Of a DNA stretch of 64,000 nt, positions 30,451-42,913 are shown piece after piece. Under the pieces are notes generated by a model. That model searched no databases, was not told the origin of the DNA, and was given only the letters and a program-made list of their open reading frames with translations. The DNA is from Trebonia sp963774945 (GTDB lineage: Bacteria > Actinomycetota > Actinomycetes > Streptosporangiales > Streptosporangiaceae): contig CAVZHA010000010.1 in NCBI GenBank assembly GCA_963774945.1, positions 558,001-622,000 of the forward strand, written 5' to 3'. The stretch's first letter is position 1, and every line of letters begins with the position of its first letter. A program made the position numbers and the translations under genes.

Positions 30451-31854
30451 TCAGCCGAGCTGCCAGGCCGCCGCGTCGTCGCGCAGCGACGCGTAGCGCT
30501 CACGCACCTGCGGGGTAGCGGTGGCCTCGTACGTCACCGTCGGCTGAGCCGGCCAGGACGGCGGCCCGGCAGCGCCGGACAGCGCCCAGGCGGCCTGCCT
30601 GGCCGCGCCGAGGGCCACGTACTCGGCCGCCTCGGGCACCGCCACCGGCAGGCCGAAGATCGCCGGCGCGATCTGCCGCACCGCCGCCGACTTCGCCGCC
30701 CCGCCGGTCAGCACCACCCGCCGCGGCGCGATCCCGCACGGCCGCAGGCAGTCGATCGCGTCGGCCAGCGAGCAGAGCACCGCCTCGACCGCCGCCCGGG
30801 CCATGTTCTCCCTGGTCATGTTCGGCGGTGGTGAGCCCCCGGAGCACGCCGTTGGCCGACGGCCGGTTCGGCGTCCGCTCGCCGTCGAGGTAGGGCAGCA
30901 GCGTCACCCCGTCCGCCCCGGCGGGCGCCGCCAGCGCCAGCTCGGCCAGCCCCGACGCCGAAACGCCGAGCATCCCGGCGGTCACGTCGAGCACCCGGGC
31001 CGCGTTGATCGTGCAGGCGAGCGGCAGGTACCGGCCGGTCGCGTCGGCGAACCCGCAGACCAGCCCGCTGGGATCGGCGGACTCCTGCGCGGTGGCCGCG
31101 AACGCGGTCCCCGAGGTGCCGATGGACACCGCCACGTCGCCGTCGAGCAGGCCGAGCCCGAGCGCCGCGCCCATGTTGTCCCCGGTGCCCGGCGGACAGC
31201 GCCGCGCCCCACGGGGTCCGCCCCACGACCTCGGCGGGCCCGGCCACCCTCGGCAGCGCGACCGGCCGGCCGAGGGCGCGCTCGGCGTAATCCGGCCGCC
31301 ACGCGCCCTCGGCGGGGGAGAAGTAGCCGGTCCCTGAGGCGTCACCCCGGTCGGTGGTCGGCTCGGACGCGCCGGGTCCGCCGCCGGCCAGCTTCCAGGT
31401 CAGCCAGTCGTGCGGCAGCAGCACCCGGTGCACCCGGGCGGCGTGCGCGGGCTCGTTCTCGGCCAGCCAGCGCAGCTTGGTGACGGTGAACGACATGGTC
31501 GGCACGGACCCGGTCGCGCGCCGCCCACTCGGCCGGCCCGCCGAACTCGGTGACGAGCGCGGCGGCCTGCGGCGCGGACTTCACGTCGTTCCACAGCATC
31601 GCGTCCCTGATGACCGCGCCGGAGTCGTCGAGCACCACCATGCCGTGCTGCTGAGCGGCGACCCCGACCGCCGCCGCCCGTTCCAGCAGGTCGCGGCCCG
31701 CCGCGGTGAGCGCCTCCCACCACCGCTCGGGCGGGCATTCGGTGCCCGCCGGGTGCGGCGCGCTGGCCGACCCGACGACCGTCCCGTCCTCGGCCCGGCA
31801 CAGCAGCACCTTGGTGGATTGCGTGGAGGAATCAACCCCGGCGACCAGATCCAT
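30451..31854 (-). CDS. xylB: Xylulokinase (three frame changes)
   Basis: The start is MDLVAGVDSSTQSTKVLLC with the phosphate-1 loop of FGGY kinases, followed by QQHGMVVLDDSGAVIRDAML and WND. After a frame change near 31507 the text is LRWLAENEPAHAARVHRVLL then PHDWLTWKL. After another near 31195 it is DVAVSIGTSGTAFA. After a third near 30828 it is VVLTGGAAKSAAVRQIAPAI to the stop at 30451. All FGGY landmarks are present in order, so the gene is probably intact in the organism. It phosphorylates xylulose made by XylA. Confidence 0.88.
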
Positions 31855-32106
31855 GACCGTGATGCTAGCTGCAGCTCGGCGACCCCTGGATGCGGAGGGC
31901 TGGGGAACCGACCGGACCGTTCGGGATAAAAAAGACTTTGAATTTTTCGAACGGACCGTTGGTTCCCGCCCTCGCACCATTGCCCCCCGCGCGGGGTGAC
32001 GTCACCGAGAGATACCTGTTTGGGGCTTATGCGGGTTAATGCGCTGATGTGGGGGCCTTTGATCGGGGCATGAGGGCGGGGGTCCGGGGGTGTCCCCCGG
32101 GGGGAG
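31855..32106. promoter_or_regulatory. xylB control region
   Basis: An AT-rich core, with a possible -10 TATCCC on the minus strand, is flanked by CGGACCGTTCG (31913-31923) and CGAACGGACCG (31948-31958), an 11-bp inverted repeat with one mismatch and a 24-bp spacer. This suits a repressor dimer bridging the xylB promoter. Nearer mshC is a short CCGGGGG-TGT-CCCCCGG hairpin at 32084-32100. No gene is seen. Confidence 0.45.
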
Positions 32107-32159
32107 TACAGCCCTGTTGCCCCGATATCTTTGCCTTCGATCGGGGCAACAGGGCTGTA
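32107..32159. promoter_or_regulatory. Perfect 53-bp dyad overlapping the mshC promoter
   Basis: A 20-bp arm (TACAGCCCTGTTGCCCCGAT, 32107-32126) and its exact complement (32140-32159) surround a 13-base centre. The right end overlaps a -10-like TAACCT (32157-32162), which would start transcription at or next to the mshC ATG at 32170. The dyad is therefore probably DNA-level control rather than part of the mRNA, although a terminator for upstream transcription is possible. Confidence 0.5.
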
Positions 32160-32169
32160 ACCTGGCATC

Positions 32170-33434
32170 ATGGATTCATGGCGTGGCGCTGAGGTTCCCG
32201 TTCTGCCGGGGCACGGGGTGGAAGTACGGCTGCGGGACACGGCGACCGGGGAGCTCACCGTCGCGGCCGCCGGGCACCAGGCGACGCTGTACGCCTGCGG
32301 GATCACCCCCTACGACGCGACCCACCTGGGCCACGCCGCCACCTTCACCGCCTGGGACCTGCTGGTCCGCGCGTGGCTTGACGCCGGGCATGACGTGGTC
32401 TACACCCAGAACGTCACCGACGTGGACGACCCGCTGCTCGAGCGGGCCGAGCGCGACGGGGAGGACTGGCGGGAGCTCGCGCTGCGCGAGACCGAGCGGT
32501 ACCGCGGCGACATGGAGGCGCTGCGGAACCTGCCGCCGACCCACTTCATCGGCGCGGTGGAGGCGATCGGCATCATCGACGCGTTCGCCGAGCGGCTCGC
32601 CGCCCGCGGCTCGCTCTACGACCTCGACGGCGACGTCTACTTCGCCCGCGGCGCGGACCAGGCGTTCGGCGCGCTGTCCGGCCCTGGCACCGCCACCGGC
32701 CTGTCGGTCGAGCAGATGACCGAGCTGTCGGCCGAGCGCGGCGGCGACCCGGACCGGCCGGGCAAGAAGGACCCGCTCGACCCGCTCGTCTGGCGGGCGG
32801 AGCGGCCGGGCGAGCCCGCCTGGGAGTCCCGCTTCGGCCCCGGCCGGCCGGGCTGGCACGTGGAGTGCGCGGCCATCGCCGCCGAGTACCTCGGGACGTC
32901 CTTCGACGTGCAGGCGGGCGGCATCGACCTGGTGTTCCCGCACCACGAGATGAGCGGCTCGCACGCGCGGGTGGCCTGCGGCGAGGACGCGTTCGCCCGC
33001 GCTCTACGCGCACTCGGGCATGGTCGGCTACCAGGGCGAGAAGATGTCCAAGTCGCTCGGCAACCTGGTCTTCGTCTCCCGGCTGCGGGCGGACGGGGTC
33101 GACCCGATGGCGATCCGGCTGGCGCTGCTCGCGCACCACTACAAGTCCGACTGGGAGTGGACCGACGACGAGCTCGCGCGGGCGCAGGCCCGCCTCGACC
33201 GCTGGCGCGCGGCCGTCGCCAGGACCGCCGCCCCGGCCACGCCGACGGCAGCCGACGTGCTGGCGACGGTCCGCGAGCGGATGGCGGACGACCTGGACGC
33301 GCCCGGCGCGCTGGCCGCCATCGACGCGTGGGCGGACGCGGCGCTGGCCCGCGAGCGACGGCCCGGAGGGCGCGGCCGAGGACGCGACGCTGATCCGCGA
33401 CACCGCCGACGCGCTGCTCGGCGTGGCTCTCTAA
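32170..33434 (+). CDS. mshC: Mycothiol ligase MshC (two frame changes)
   Basis: The protein resembles cysteinyl-tRNA synthetase but has the MshC signature: CGITPYDATHLGHAATF (with the HIGH-like HLGH), VYTQNVTDVDDPLLERAERD and the zinc-ligand region WHVECAA. It joins cysteine to GlcN-inositol in mycothiol synthesis. The first frame change is near 33003, after which LYAHSGMVGYQGEKMSKSLG (KMSKS loop) follows; the second near 33352 leads into the true end ATLIRDTADALLGVAL at 33434. Mycothiol is the thiol buffer of actinobacteria, so the gene is expected to be functional. It appears to be translated without a leader. Confidence 0.92.
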
Positions 33435-33490
33435 CCTCCCCGCCCGCTACCAGCCATCACTAATTCCGTCAAGCAACACTTTCCTGTCGC

Positions 33491-33516
33491 TGTGGATTTC
33501 TCGCCCCTTATCCACA
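33491..33516. promoter_or_regulatory. DnaA-box-like pair
   Basis: TTATCCACA (33508-33516) is an exact consensus DnaA box; TGTGGATTT (33491-33499) is a facing imperfect one. Both lie in the gap before the DUF4192 gene. A single pair could regulate transcription but is not an origin. Confidence 0.35.
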
Positions 33517-33567
33517 GTTCCATTCCTCGCACCCATTTTCGCATCCGCCCCGCCGCAAGCTGTTCCC

Positions 33568-34787
33568 ATGACACACAACCCCTCCCCAACCGCGCAGCCG
33601 CAGCCCTCCGCCTCACCCGGCCAGCGACCCCCGGATGAGCCTGGCCGGCCCGGCCCGGCCGCGAACCCGCCCGACGCCCGCACGCCGCAGCAGCGCGTGC
33701 GGATCAGCTCGCCCCAGACGCTGCTGGCGGCCATCCCGGGGCTGCTCGGGTTCCAGCCCGCAGACAGCATCGTCGTGCATCGGGACCGGCCAGCCGGGCG
33801 CCGAGGTCGAGCTCACGCTCAGGTACGACCTGCCCGATCCGGCCGCCCCGCGGGCGGCGGCCGCGCTCGCCGCGGGCGTGCTGAACATCCTCGCCGTCCA
33901 GCACATCACCACGGCGGCGGCCGTCGGCTACGGCGCTGACGGCGCGGTCTCGCCAGTCGCGGCCGCGCTGCGGTTCCGGGCAGCCGAGGCAGGGGTCACG
34001 CTGACCGATGTGCTCCGCGCCGACGACGGCCGCTACTGGTCCTACGTCTGCGCGGACCCGAACTGCTGTCCGTCCGAGGGCACGCCGTTCGACGTCACCG
34101 ACCATCCGATCGCCCGGGCGTTCGCCGCCAGCGGCCGTCGGGTGCTCGCGAGCAGGCAGGAACTGGCCGCCACGATCGCCCCGGCCGACGACGAGCGGGC
34201 CGCCGCCGCGCGGTTGGCCATCAGGCAGGTCGAGGGGCAGGTCGCCGCCCGGGTCGGTCGGATGACCCTGATCCGTCACCGGATCGCCAGGCGTCGGCTC
34301 GTCGCCGCCGTCGGGCAGCCGATGATCGCCGATGCCATCCGCCGCTACCGGGCGGGCCAGCCGATCGGCCCGGAGGCTGCCGCCTGGCTGACCGTCGCCC
34401 TGCGCGAACTGCGGGTGCGCGACGATGCCTGGGCGCGGATGCTGCCCGAGTACAACGCCGCGCACACCCGGCTGTGGGCCGACCTGACCCGGCTGGCACC
34501 GCCCGGCTACGTCGCCGCCCCGGCGTCGTCTGCTGGCCTTCGTCGCCTGGCAGGCGGGCGACGGCGCGCTCGCCAACGTCGCCCTCGACCGGGCGCTGGC
34601 CGACGACCGGCGCTACTCCATGGCCAGGCTGCTGCGCCGGGCGCTCGACTCCGGCGCGCCGCCGTCGGTGGCCCGGCTGCCGATGACCCCGGAGGAGGTG
34701 GCCGCCACCTACGACGCCCAGGAGGCGGCGGCGGACGCCGAGGCGGCCGAGGCGGCCGAGGCTGCCGAGGCTGCCGTGGCGGGATAG
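33568..34787 (+). CDS. DUF4192 family protein (two frame changes)
   Basis: A proline-rich leader (residues 1-40) precedes VRISSPQTLLAAIPGLLGFQ then PADSIVV, the opening of actinobacterial DUF4192 proteins. The body includes a CADPNCCPSEGTPF motif and continues in a second frame from about 33785 and a third from about 34530. The C-terminus (PMTPEEVAATYDAQEAA, then a Glu-Ala-Ala repeat) is an acidic alanine-rich tail ending at 34787. The function of DUF4192 is unknown. The gene lies between mshC and a lipid-modification pair, with no sign of co-transcription. Confidence 0.75.
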
Positions 34788-34968
34788 ACGCCGATGCGTC
34801 CCCGCAGGTAAGACGGCGCGGAGCTGACTAGCAATGACCCGATACACTGCCTGAGCCGTTTGCCCCGGTGGGCGCGGAGCTTGCCCCGTTTGTGCTCTTG
34901 TGCGCATCCTTGTCATGATGGGCGCGCAGGGACGGGCGGGATCGCCTGAAGGGAGCGAGGAGGAGCAC

Positions 34969-36376
34969 GTGACCGGTATCTCAGCACTGCCGCCTGCAAA
35001 GCTAGCAGCGCACGAGGCTGCGGTGGCGCGACTGCGCGACGCGTACGCCGCCGTGCCGCCCGGCGTCCCGGTGCGCCTGGCCAAGCCGACGTCCAACCTG
35101 TTCCGCTTCCGCGACTCGGCCAAGCCGGGTTCGGCGGCCGAGCGAGTCAGCCTCGACGTGTCCGCGTTCGCGCACGTGATCCACGTGGACACCGCCACCA
35201 AGACCGCCGTCGTCGGCGGCATGACCACGTATCAGGATCTCTGCGACGCCACGCTGCCGCACGGGCTGATGCCGCTGGTCGTGCCGCAGCTCAAGACGAT
35301 CACCCTGGGCGGCGCGGTCACCGGCCTCGGCATCGAGTCGACGTCGCTCTGGCACGGGCTGCCGCACGAGTCCGTCATCGAGATGCAGATCCTCACCGGC
35401 GACGGCTCGATCGTGGTCGCGACCAGGGACAACGAGCACAGCGACCTGTACTACGGCTTCCCGAACTCCTACGGCACGCTCGGCTACTCGCTGGCCCTCA
35501 CCATCGAGCTGATGCCGGTCAAGCCGTACGTCCACCTGCGGCACTTCGCCTTCAACGACCCGCAGAGCTGCATGGACGCGATCGCCGAGATCGCCGCGGC
35601 CGGGCAGCTACCACGGGCACAAGGCGGATTTCGTCGACGGCACCGCGTTCAGCAACAGCGAGCTGTACCTGAGCGTCGGGGCCTTCAGCGACAAGGCGCC
35701 CTGGCTCAGCGACTACACCGGTCAGCAGGTCTACTACAAGTCGATGCAGACCAGTCGGGAGGACTTCCTCACGATCAAGGACTACATCTGGCGCTGGGAC
35801 ACCGACTGGTTCTGGTGCTCCCGCCCGTTCGGCGTGCAGAACAGCAAGCTCCGCCCGTTCTGGCCGCGGAAGTACCGCCGCTCCGACGTCTACCGCAAGC
35901 TGGTCGCGTTCGACCAGAAGCACGGACTCACCGCCGCGCTCTACGCGCGGCGGCACCAGCCGCAGCGGGAGATGGTCATCCAGGACGTCGAGATCCCGGT
36001 CGAGCGCGGCCGCGAGTTCCTCGAGTTCTTCGCGACCAGCGTGCGGATGAACCCGGTCTGGCTCTGCCCGCTCCGGCTCCGGGGCGACCGCGCGTGGACG
36101 CTGTACCCGATGCAGCCGGGCGAGGTCTACGTCAACTTCGGCTTCTGGGGCGCGGTCCCGCTGCCGCCGGGCAAGACCGACGGCTACTACAACCGGATGG
36201 TGGAGGAGGAGGTCAGCGCGCTCGACGGGCACAAGTCGCTGTACTCCACCTCCTTCTACTCCGAAGAGGAGTTCCGCAGTCGGTACAGCGGCGCGGAGTA
36301 CGACAAGCTCAAGGCCGAGTACGACGGGGGCGGCAGGCTCCTCGGCCTCTACGACAAGTGCGTGCGCGGTCGCTGA
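34969..36376 (+). CDS. tmsA: FAD-dependent reductase of 10-methyl fatty acid synthesis (one frame change)
   Basis: An FAD-binding PCMH-type domain is clear: RLAKPTSNLFRFR, then LPHGLMPLVVPQLKTITLGG and AVTGLGIESTSLWHG. The frame changes near 35607, after which the DHCR24-like C-terminal part follows to the stop at 36376. GTG 34969 is chosen because GAGGAGG stands just upstream. Directly downstream is a cyclopropane-synthase-like methyltransferase. This pair matches TmsA/TmsB (BfaA/BfaB in mycobacteria): the methyltransferase adds a methylene group at C10 of oleate in phospholipids and the flavoprotein reduces it to 10-methylstearate. Function is by family and context. Confidence 0.8.
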
Positions 36377-36467
36377 CCACGCCGCCGGGCAGCGTCGCCC
36401 GGCAGCACAGCTGACGCGGCCAAAGCGGCTAACAAACAAGGCAGCCACAACGTGAAAGGAACGCTCT

Positions 36468-37760
36468 ATGGCGCTGGCTGAGATATTCGAGGCGATCGCA
36501 GGTCCGGATGCTCCGGTCGAGTTCAAGGCGTACGACGGGTCAAGCGCGGGCGCCCCGACTCGCCGATCAAGATCACCGTCCGGTCGCCTGTCGCCGTCTC
36601 GTATCTGGCGCAGGCACCGGGCGCGCTCGGCCTGGCCCGGGCCTACGTCTCCGGCCACCTCGACGTGGAGGGCGACATGATCACCGCGCTCTCCCGCCTG
36701 TCCAAGGCGCAGGACTCGCGGGTCAGCTTGGCGGACCGGCTCAAGCTGCTGCAGTCGCTCGGCGGCCCCAAGGTGCTGTTGCCCGCGGATCGCGCCGCCG
36801 CCGCAGGAGGTGCAGCCGCGCCGCCGCGGGCTGACCGTCGGCCGGATGCACTCCAAGAGCCGGGACGCGAGCTCGATCTCGCACCACTACGACGTCTCCA
36901 ACCGGTTCTACGAGTGGGTGCTCGGCCCGACGATGGCCTACACCTGCGCCTGCTACCCGACGCGAGGACGCCACGCTCGAGGAGGCCCAGGAGTACAAGT
37001 TCGACCTGGTCGCCAGGAAGATCGGGCTCAAGCCGGGGATGCGGCTGCTCGATGTCGGCTGCGGCTGGGGCGGCATGGTGATGCACGCCGCCCGCGAGTA
37101 CGGCGTCAAGGCGATCGGCGTCACGCTCTCGGCGCGAGCAGGCGCTGTGGGCGCAGCAGGCGATCAAGAAGGCCGGCCTCGAGGACCTGGCCGAGGTCCG
37201 CCACCAGGACTACCGCGACGTGCCCGAGACCGACTTCGACGCGATCAGCTCGATCGGCATCACCGAGCACATCGGCAAGGCGAACGTCCCCGGCTACTTC
37301 GCGTTCCTCAACGGCAAGCTCAAGACCGGCGGCCGGATGCTGAACCACTGCATCACCCGTCCCGGACAACACCGGCCCGTCCATTTACCGGGACGGTTTC
37401 ATCAACCGGTACGTCTTCCCGGACGGCGAGCTCGAGGGCCCCGGCTGGCTGGCCGGGGCGATGAACGACAACGGCTTCGAGATCAGGCACGAGGAGAACC
37501 TGCGCGAGCACTACTCCAAGACCCTGAAGGCCTGGTGCGCCAACCTGGACGCGCACTGGGACGAGGCGGTCGAGGAGGTCGGCCAGGGCACCGCCCGCGT
37601 CTGGCGGCTCTACATGGCGGGCTGCGTGCTCGGATTCGACCGCAACGTCGTCCAGCTCCACCAGATCCTCGGCGTCAAGCTGGCCAAGGACGGCACCTCG
37701 GGCATGCCGCTGCGCCCGGACTGGGAGCCCTCGGTCGCCCGGGCGCAGGTGGCTTCCTAA
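36468..37760 (+). CDS. tmsB: SAM-dependent fatty-acid C10 methyltransferase (about five frame changes)
   Basis: Joined across frames, the protein reads MALAEIFEAIAGPDAPVEFK, then SYLAQAPGALGLARAYVSGH, then ISHHYDVSNRFYEWVLGP, the SAM motif LLDVGCGWGGMVMHAAREYG, SSIGITEHIGKANVPGYF and finally the C-terminal helix ending in ARAQVAS. These are landmarks of the cyclopropane-fatty-acyl-phospholipid synthase family. Breaks lie near 36545, 36785, 36963, 37130 and 37365; the first is explained by one missing C in a run. With the adjacent flavoprotein it should make 10-methyl branched fatty acids at the membrane. Confidence 0.8.
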
Positions 37761-37772
37761 CGACGGACGGGC

Positions 37773-37799
37773 GAGAGCGGGCCGCGGTGGCCCGCTCTC
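37773..37799. terminator. Bidirectional terminator between tmsB and mgsA
   Basis: GAGAGCGGGCC-GCGGT-GGCCCGCTCTC forms an 11-bp perfect stem with a 5-base loop in the 44-bp gap between the convergent genes. Confidence 0.8.
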
Positions 37800-37804
37800 A
37801 CCGT

Positions 37805-38233
37805 CTAACCGCGGCTGGCGGTGCGAGCCGCCCTCGGCTCTGACAGCAGCGGCGAGGTGATCAGGTAGTCGGCGCTGGTGCGGTTGCAGGCGATCGGGAT
37901 GTCCCACAGCACGGCCAGCCTGACCAGGGCCTTGACGTCGGAGTCGTGCGGCTGCGAGCTCATCGGGTCCCAGAAGAAGATCAGCATGTCGAGTTCGCCG
38001 AGGGCGATGAGCGCGCCGACCTGCTGGTCGCCGCCGAGCGGGCCGCTCTGGAAGCGGGTGACCGGCAGGTCGAGCGCTTCGCTGAGCAGCCTGCCGGTGG
38101 TGCCGGTGGCGTACAGGGAGTGGCCGGCCAGCAGATCCCGGTTGTGCTCGGCCCACTCGAGGAGGTCGTCCTTCTTGCCGTCGTGGGCGACCAGGGCGAT
38201 GCGCTTCGGTTCGGGTGAGGTCGAATTGGTCAT
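37805..38233 (-). CDS. mgsA: Methylglyoxal synthase
   Basis: This 142-residue protein carries the MgsA fold and residues: LVAHDGKKDDL at the N-terminus, YATGTTGRLL and SGPLGGDQQVGALIALGELD for phosphate binding, and FFWDPMSSQPHDSDVKALVR with catalytic Asp and His. It converts dihydroxyacetone phosphate to methylglyoxal and phosphate. ATG 38233 (MTNSTSPEPKRIAL) is preferred over 38254. The gene is single and convergent with tmsB. Confidence 0.93.
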   Translation of the reverse strand: MTNSTSPEPKRIALVAHDGKKDDLLEWAEHNRDLLAGHSLYATGTTGRLLSEALDLPVTRFQSGPLGGDQQVGALIALGELDMLIFFWDPMSSQPHDSDVKALVRLAVLWDIPIACNRTSADYLITSPLLSEPRAARTASRG

Positions 38234-38351
38234 GCTTCCAGTGTGCCTGGTCAATGTTGCCGAACTGCCACGTAGGCGTTATGGATTCGTGTACACAGCG
38301 TGCTGGCGCGCTGCCCGGCCGAGATCGGGGCGGATGCGGTATCCTGATGGG

Positions 38352-38381
38352 GTGAGTCCTGTCCGGCTGCTCCTTAGCTAG
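38352..38381 (+). CDS. Leucine-rich leader peptide of leuS
   Basis: GTG AGT CCT GTC CGG CTG CTC CTT AGC TAG encodes a nine-residue peptide with three consecutive leucine codons. A -10-like TATCCT (38340-38345) ends six bases before the GTG, so the message may be leaderless. Its position before a hairpin and U-tract is typical of ribosome-mediated attenuation that senses charged leucyl-tRNA. Confidence 0.65.
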   Translation: MSPVRLLLS

Positions 38382-38445
38382 CCGCGCCGATCTAGAATCT
38401 GCCGTCGGCGCGGCCGCTCCTCGTGCGCGGGGGGCTTTTTGTTTT
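38381..38445 (+). promoter_or_regulatory. leuS attenuator: hairpin, G-rich segment and U-tract
   Basis: GCCGCGCCGA (38381-38390) pairs with TCGGCGCGGC (38405-38414). Downstream GCCGCTCC can pair with GCGGGGGGC just before TTTTTGTTTT (38436-38445), forming a terminator. The two structures share bases 38411-38414, so they are mutually exclusive. Stalling at the leucine codons would decide between them. The remaining bases to the leuS start show GAGGA before ATG 38544. Confidence 0.6.
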
Positions 38446-38543
38446 CAGGCAAACACAGTGTTTGGGGCAGGCAGAGCATCCGCCACGCAGGGCGCCCGCG
38501 ATGCGGGAACTCCCAAGCCGGACCGATCAACGATGAGGACACG

Positions 38544-41331
<2,788 letters not shown>

Positions 41332-41927
41332 CTGCCGGGGGAGCGGGAAGATCTCCTCGATCTGCTGCTCGGCCAGGATCGGGCCGCCAGCAGCGATCCG
41401 GCCGACCAGCGGAACGTAGGCCGCCTCCTGGGACGCGATGTCCATCCCGTCGGCGGCCAGTTCCTGGTCGCCGCCGTCCTTGCCGTTCTGCTCCGGCCGG
41501 ATGGCGGGGTGGCCGGGCAGCCGGACCTCGACCGTGCGCGGGCGGCCGACGTCGCGGTGCAGGTAGCCCTTGCGCTGCAGCGTGGAGAGCTGGTAGGAGA
41601 CGCTGGACGTGCTGGTCAGGCCCACCGCCTCGCCGATTTCCCGCATCGACGGCGGGTAGCCGCGCTTCTGCACCGAGTCCCTGATGACCTGGAGCACCTT
41701 GCGCTGACGCCAGGTGAGCACATGGTCAGGGTCGGGCTTGTCCGGCGTCTCCGGGATCACGACCGGGACGCTGCCCTTGGGCTTGCGGCCCGGCCTGCCC
41801 TTCGGGCGTACCGGTACGTCCGCGATTTCGGGTGTGCCGTAATCTGCGGTGTCGTCCATCGGATGAACCTCCGATTTCTAGGGTTGTTGCTTACGGATAC
41901 GAGCCTAGCGCTTATCTTCGAATTCAC

Positions 41928-41942
41928 CAAACATCTGTTCGA
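41928..41942 (-). promoter_or_regulatory. SOS (LexA) box of lexA
   Basis: On the minus strand the sequence is TCGAACAGATGTTTG, matching the actinobacterial/Gram-positive LexA site CGAAC-N4-GTTCG with one mismatch, about 70 bases upstream of the lexA start. Confidence 0.8.
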
Positions 41943-42240
41943 CGTGTCGTGGAAATGTCAGACCGTCGAGGTACAAAGATGGCATGCGAGGTTTTGGCGG
42001 GCCCGGAGGCGGCGTCGCGCGCGGCACCCAGCGTTCGCGCGCGCGACACGCCGCGGCCGGCCCGGGTCTGCCCGGCCGACCAGGAATTTTGACCTCGATG
42101 GGCGTCCCGGGTTGCCGAGGGCCGCCCCACTGGACTACGGTTGACCACAACATCTAGTAGTTACAGTGATGTGGTTCTTCTAGAAGTAGTGGACATTCGT
42201 AGTAGAATGGGTACCTCAAGGAACGCCTGGAGGTGATCGC
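41943..42240. promoter_or_regulatory. nrdR leader with possible NrdR boxes
   Basis: The first two thirds are high-GC sequence without a gene. Near nrdR, CACAACATCTAGTAGT (42147-42162) and CTTCTAGAAG (42177-42186) are two CTAG-centred dyads about 27 bp apart that loosely resemble paired NrdR boxes. A -10-like TAGAAT lies at 42203-42208 and GGAGGTGATC just before the GTG start. The spacing is not the usual 31 bp, so assignment is tentative. Confidence 0.35.
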
Positions 42241-42756
42241 GTGTACTGTCCGTTCTGCCGCCATCCGGACAGCCGGGTTATCGACAGCCGGGCCGCCGAC
42301 GACGGCGTCGCGATCCGCCGACGGCGATCCTGCCCCGAGTGCGGACGGCGGTTCACCACCCAGGAGTCGGTCATCCTGATGGTGGCCAAGCGCAGCGGGG
42401 TGACCGAGCCGTTCACCAGAGACAAGATCGTCCGCGGTGTGCAGCGGGCCTGTCAGGGCCGGCCGGTCGATGAGGACCAGCTCGCCATGCTCGCCCAGCG
42501 GGTGGAGGAGACGATTCGGGCGCGGGGCCTCGCCGAGGTGCCGTCGCACGAGGTGGGGCTGGCGATCCTCGGACCGCTGCGCGACCTCGACGAGGTCGCG
42601 TACCTCAGATTCGCCAGCGTTTACCGTGGCTTCGAGTCGCTCGACGACTTCGAGAAGGCGATCTCAGAACTGCGCGGCCGGCATCGAGAAGACGTCGGCC
42701 GGGAAGTCGGCGGGGACACCGACGACCCAGACGCGCGCGATAGACGGCCCGGCTAG
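42241..42756 (+). CDS. nrdR: Transcriptional repressor NrdR
   Basis: This 171-residue protein has an N-terminal zinc ribbon (CPFC...CPEC, residues 3-34) followed by an ATP-cone (RDKIVRGVQRACQGRPVDED). NrdR senses dATP/ATP and represses ribonucleotide reductase genes. A very strong Shine-Dalgarno (GGAGGTGATC) defines GTG 42241. It precedes nrdJ in the order known from Streptomyces. Confidence 0.96.
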   Translation: MYCPFCRHPDSRVIDSRAADDGVAIRRRRSCPECGRRFTTQESVILMVAKRSGVTEPFTRDKIVRGVQRACQGRPVDEDQLAMLAQRVEETIRARGLAEVPSHEVGLAILGPLRDLDEVAYLRFASVYRGFESLDDFEKAISELRGRHREDVGREVGGDTDDPDARDRRPG

Positions 42757-42913
42757 ACCGAGGGACTCGGAAAGACTGAGCAGGACTGAATAGGGCGAGC
42801 AGCAGCCGACGGTCGCGGTGCCGGACGGTGCCTTTAACGCTGCCGCATAAAAGGTGGAAACGACGTTGAGGACGGGTCGGACGGGACCCGCGACGAAGGG
42901 GGAAATGGGAGCT

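Noticed and set aside
38234..38543. T-box riboswitch before leuS
   Set aside because: No T-box consensus or specifier stem can be found; the leucine-codon leader peptide explains the region better.
41509..42144. Plus-strand open frame across the lexA start and its promoter
   Set aside because: It is antisense to lexA for most of its length and has no ribosome site or domain.
42757..42913. Cobalamin riboswitch before nrdJ
   Set aside because: The 157-bp leader is short and lacks a recognisable B12-box; nrdJ-type enzymes use B12 and are often not riboswitch-controlled.
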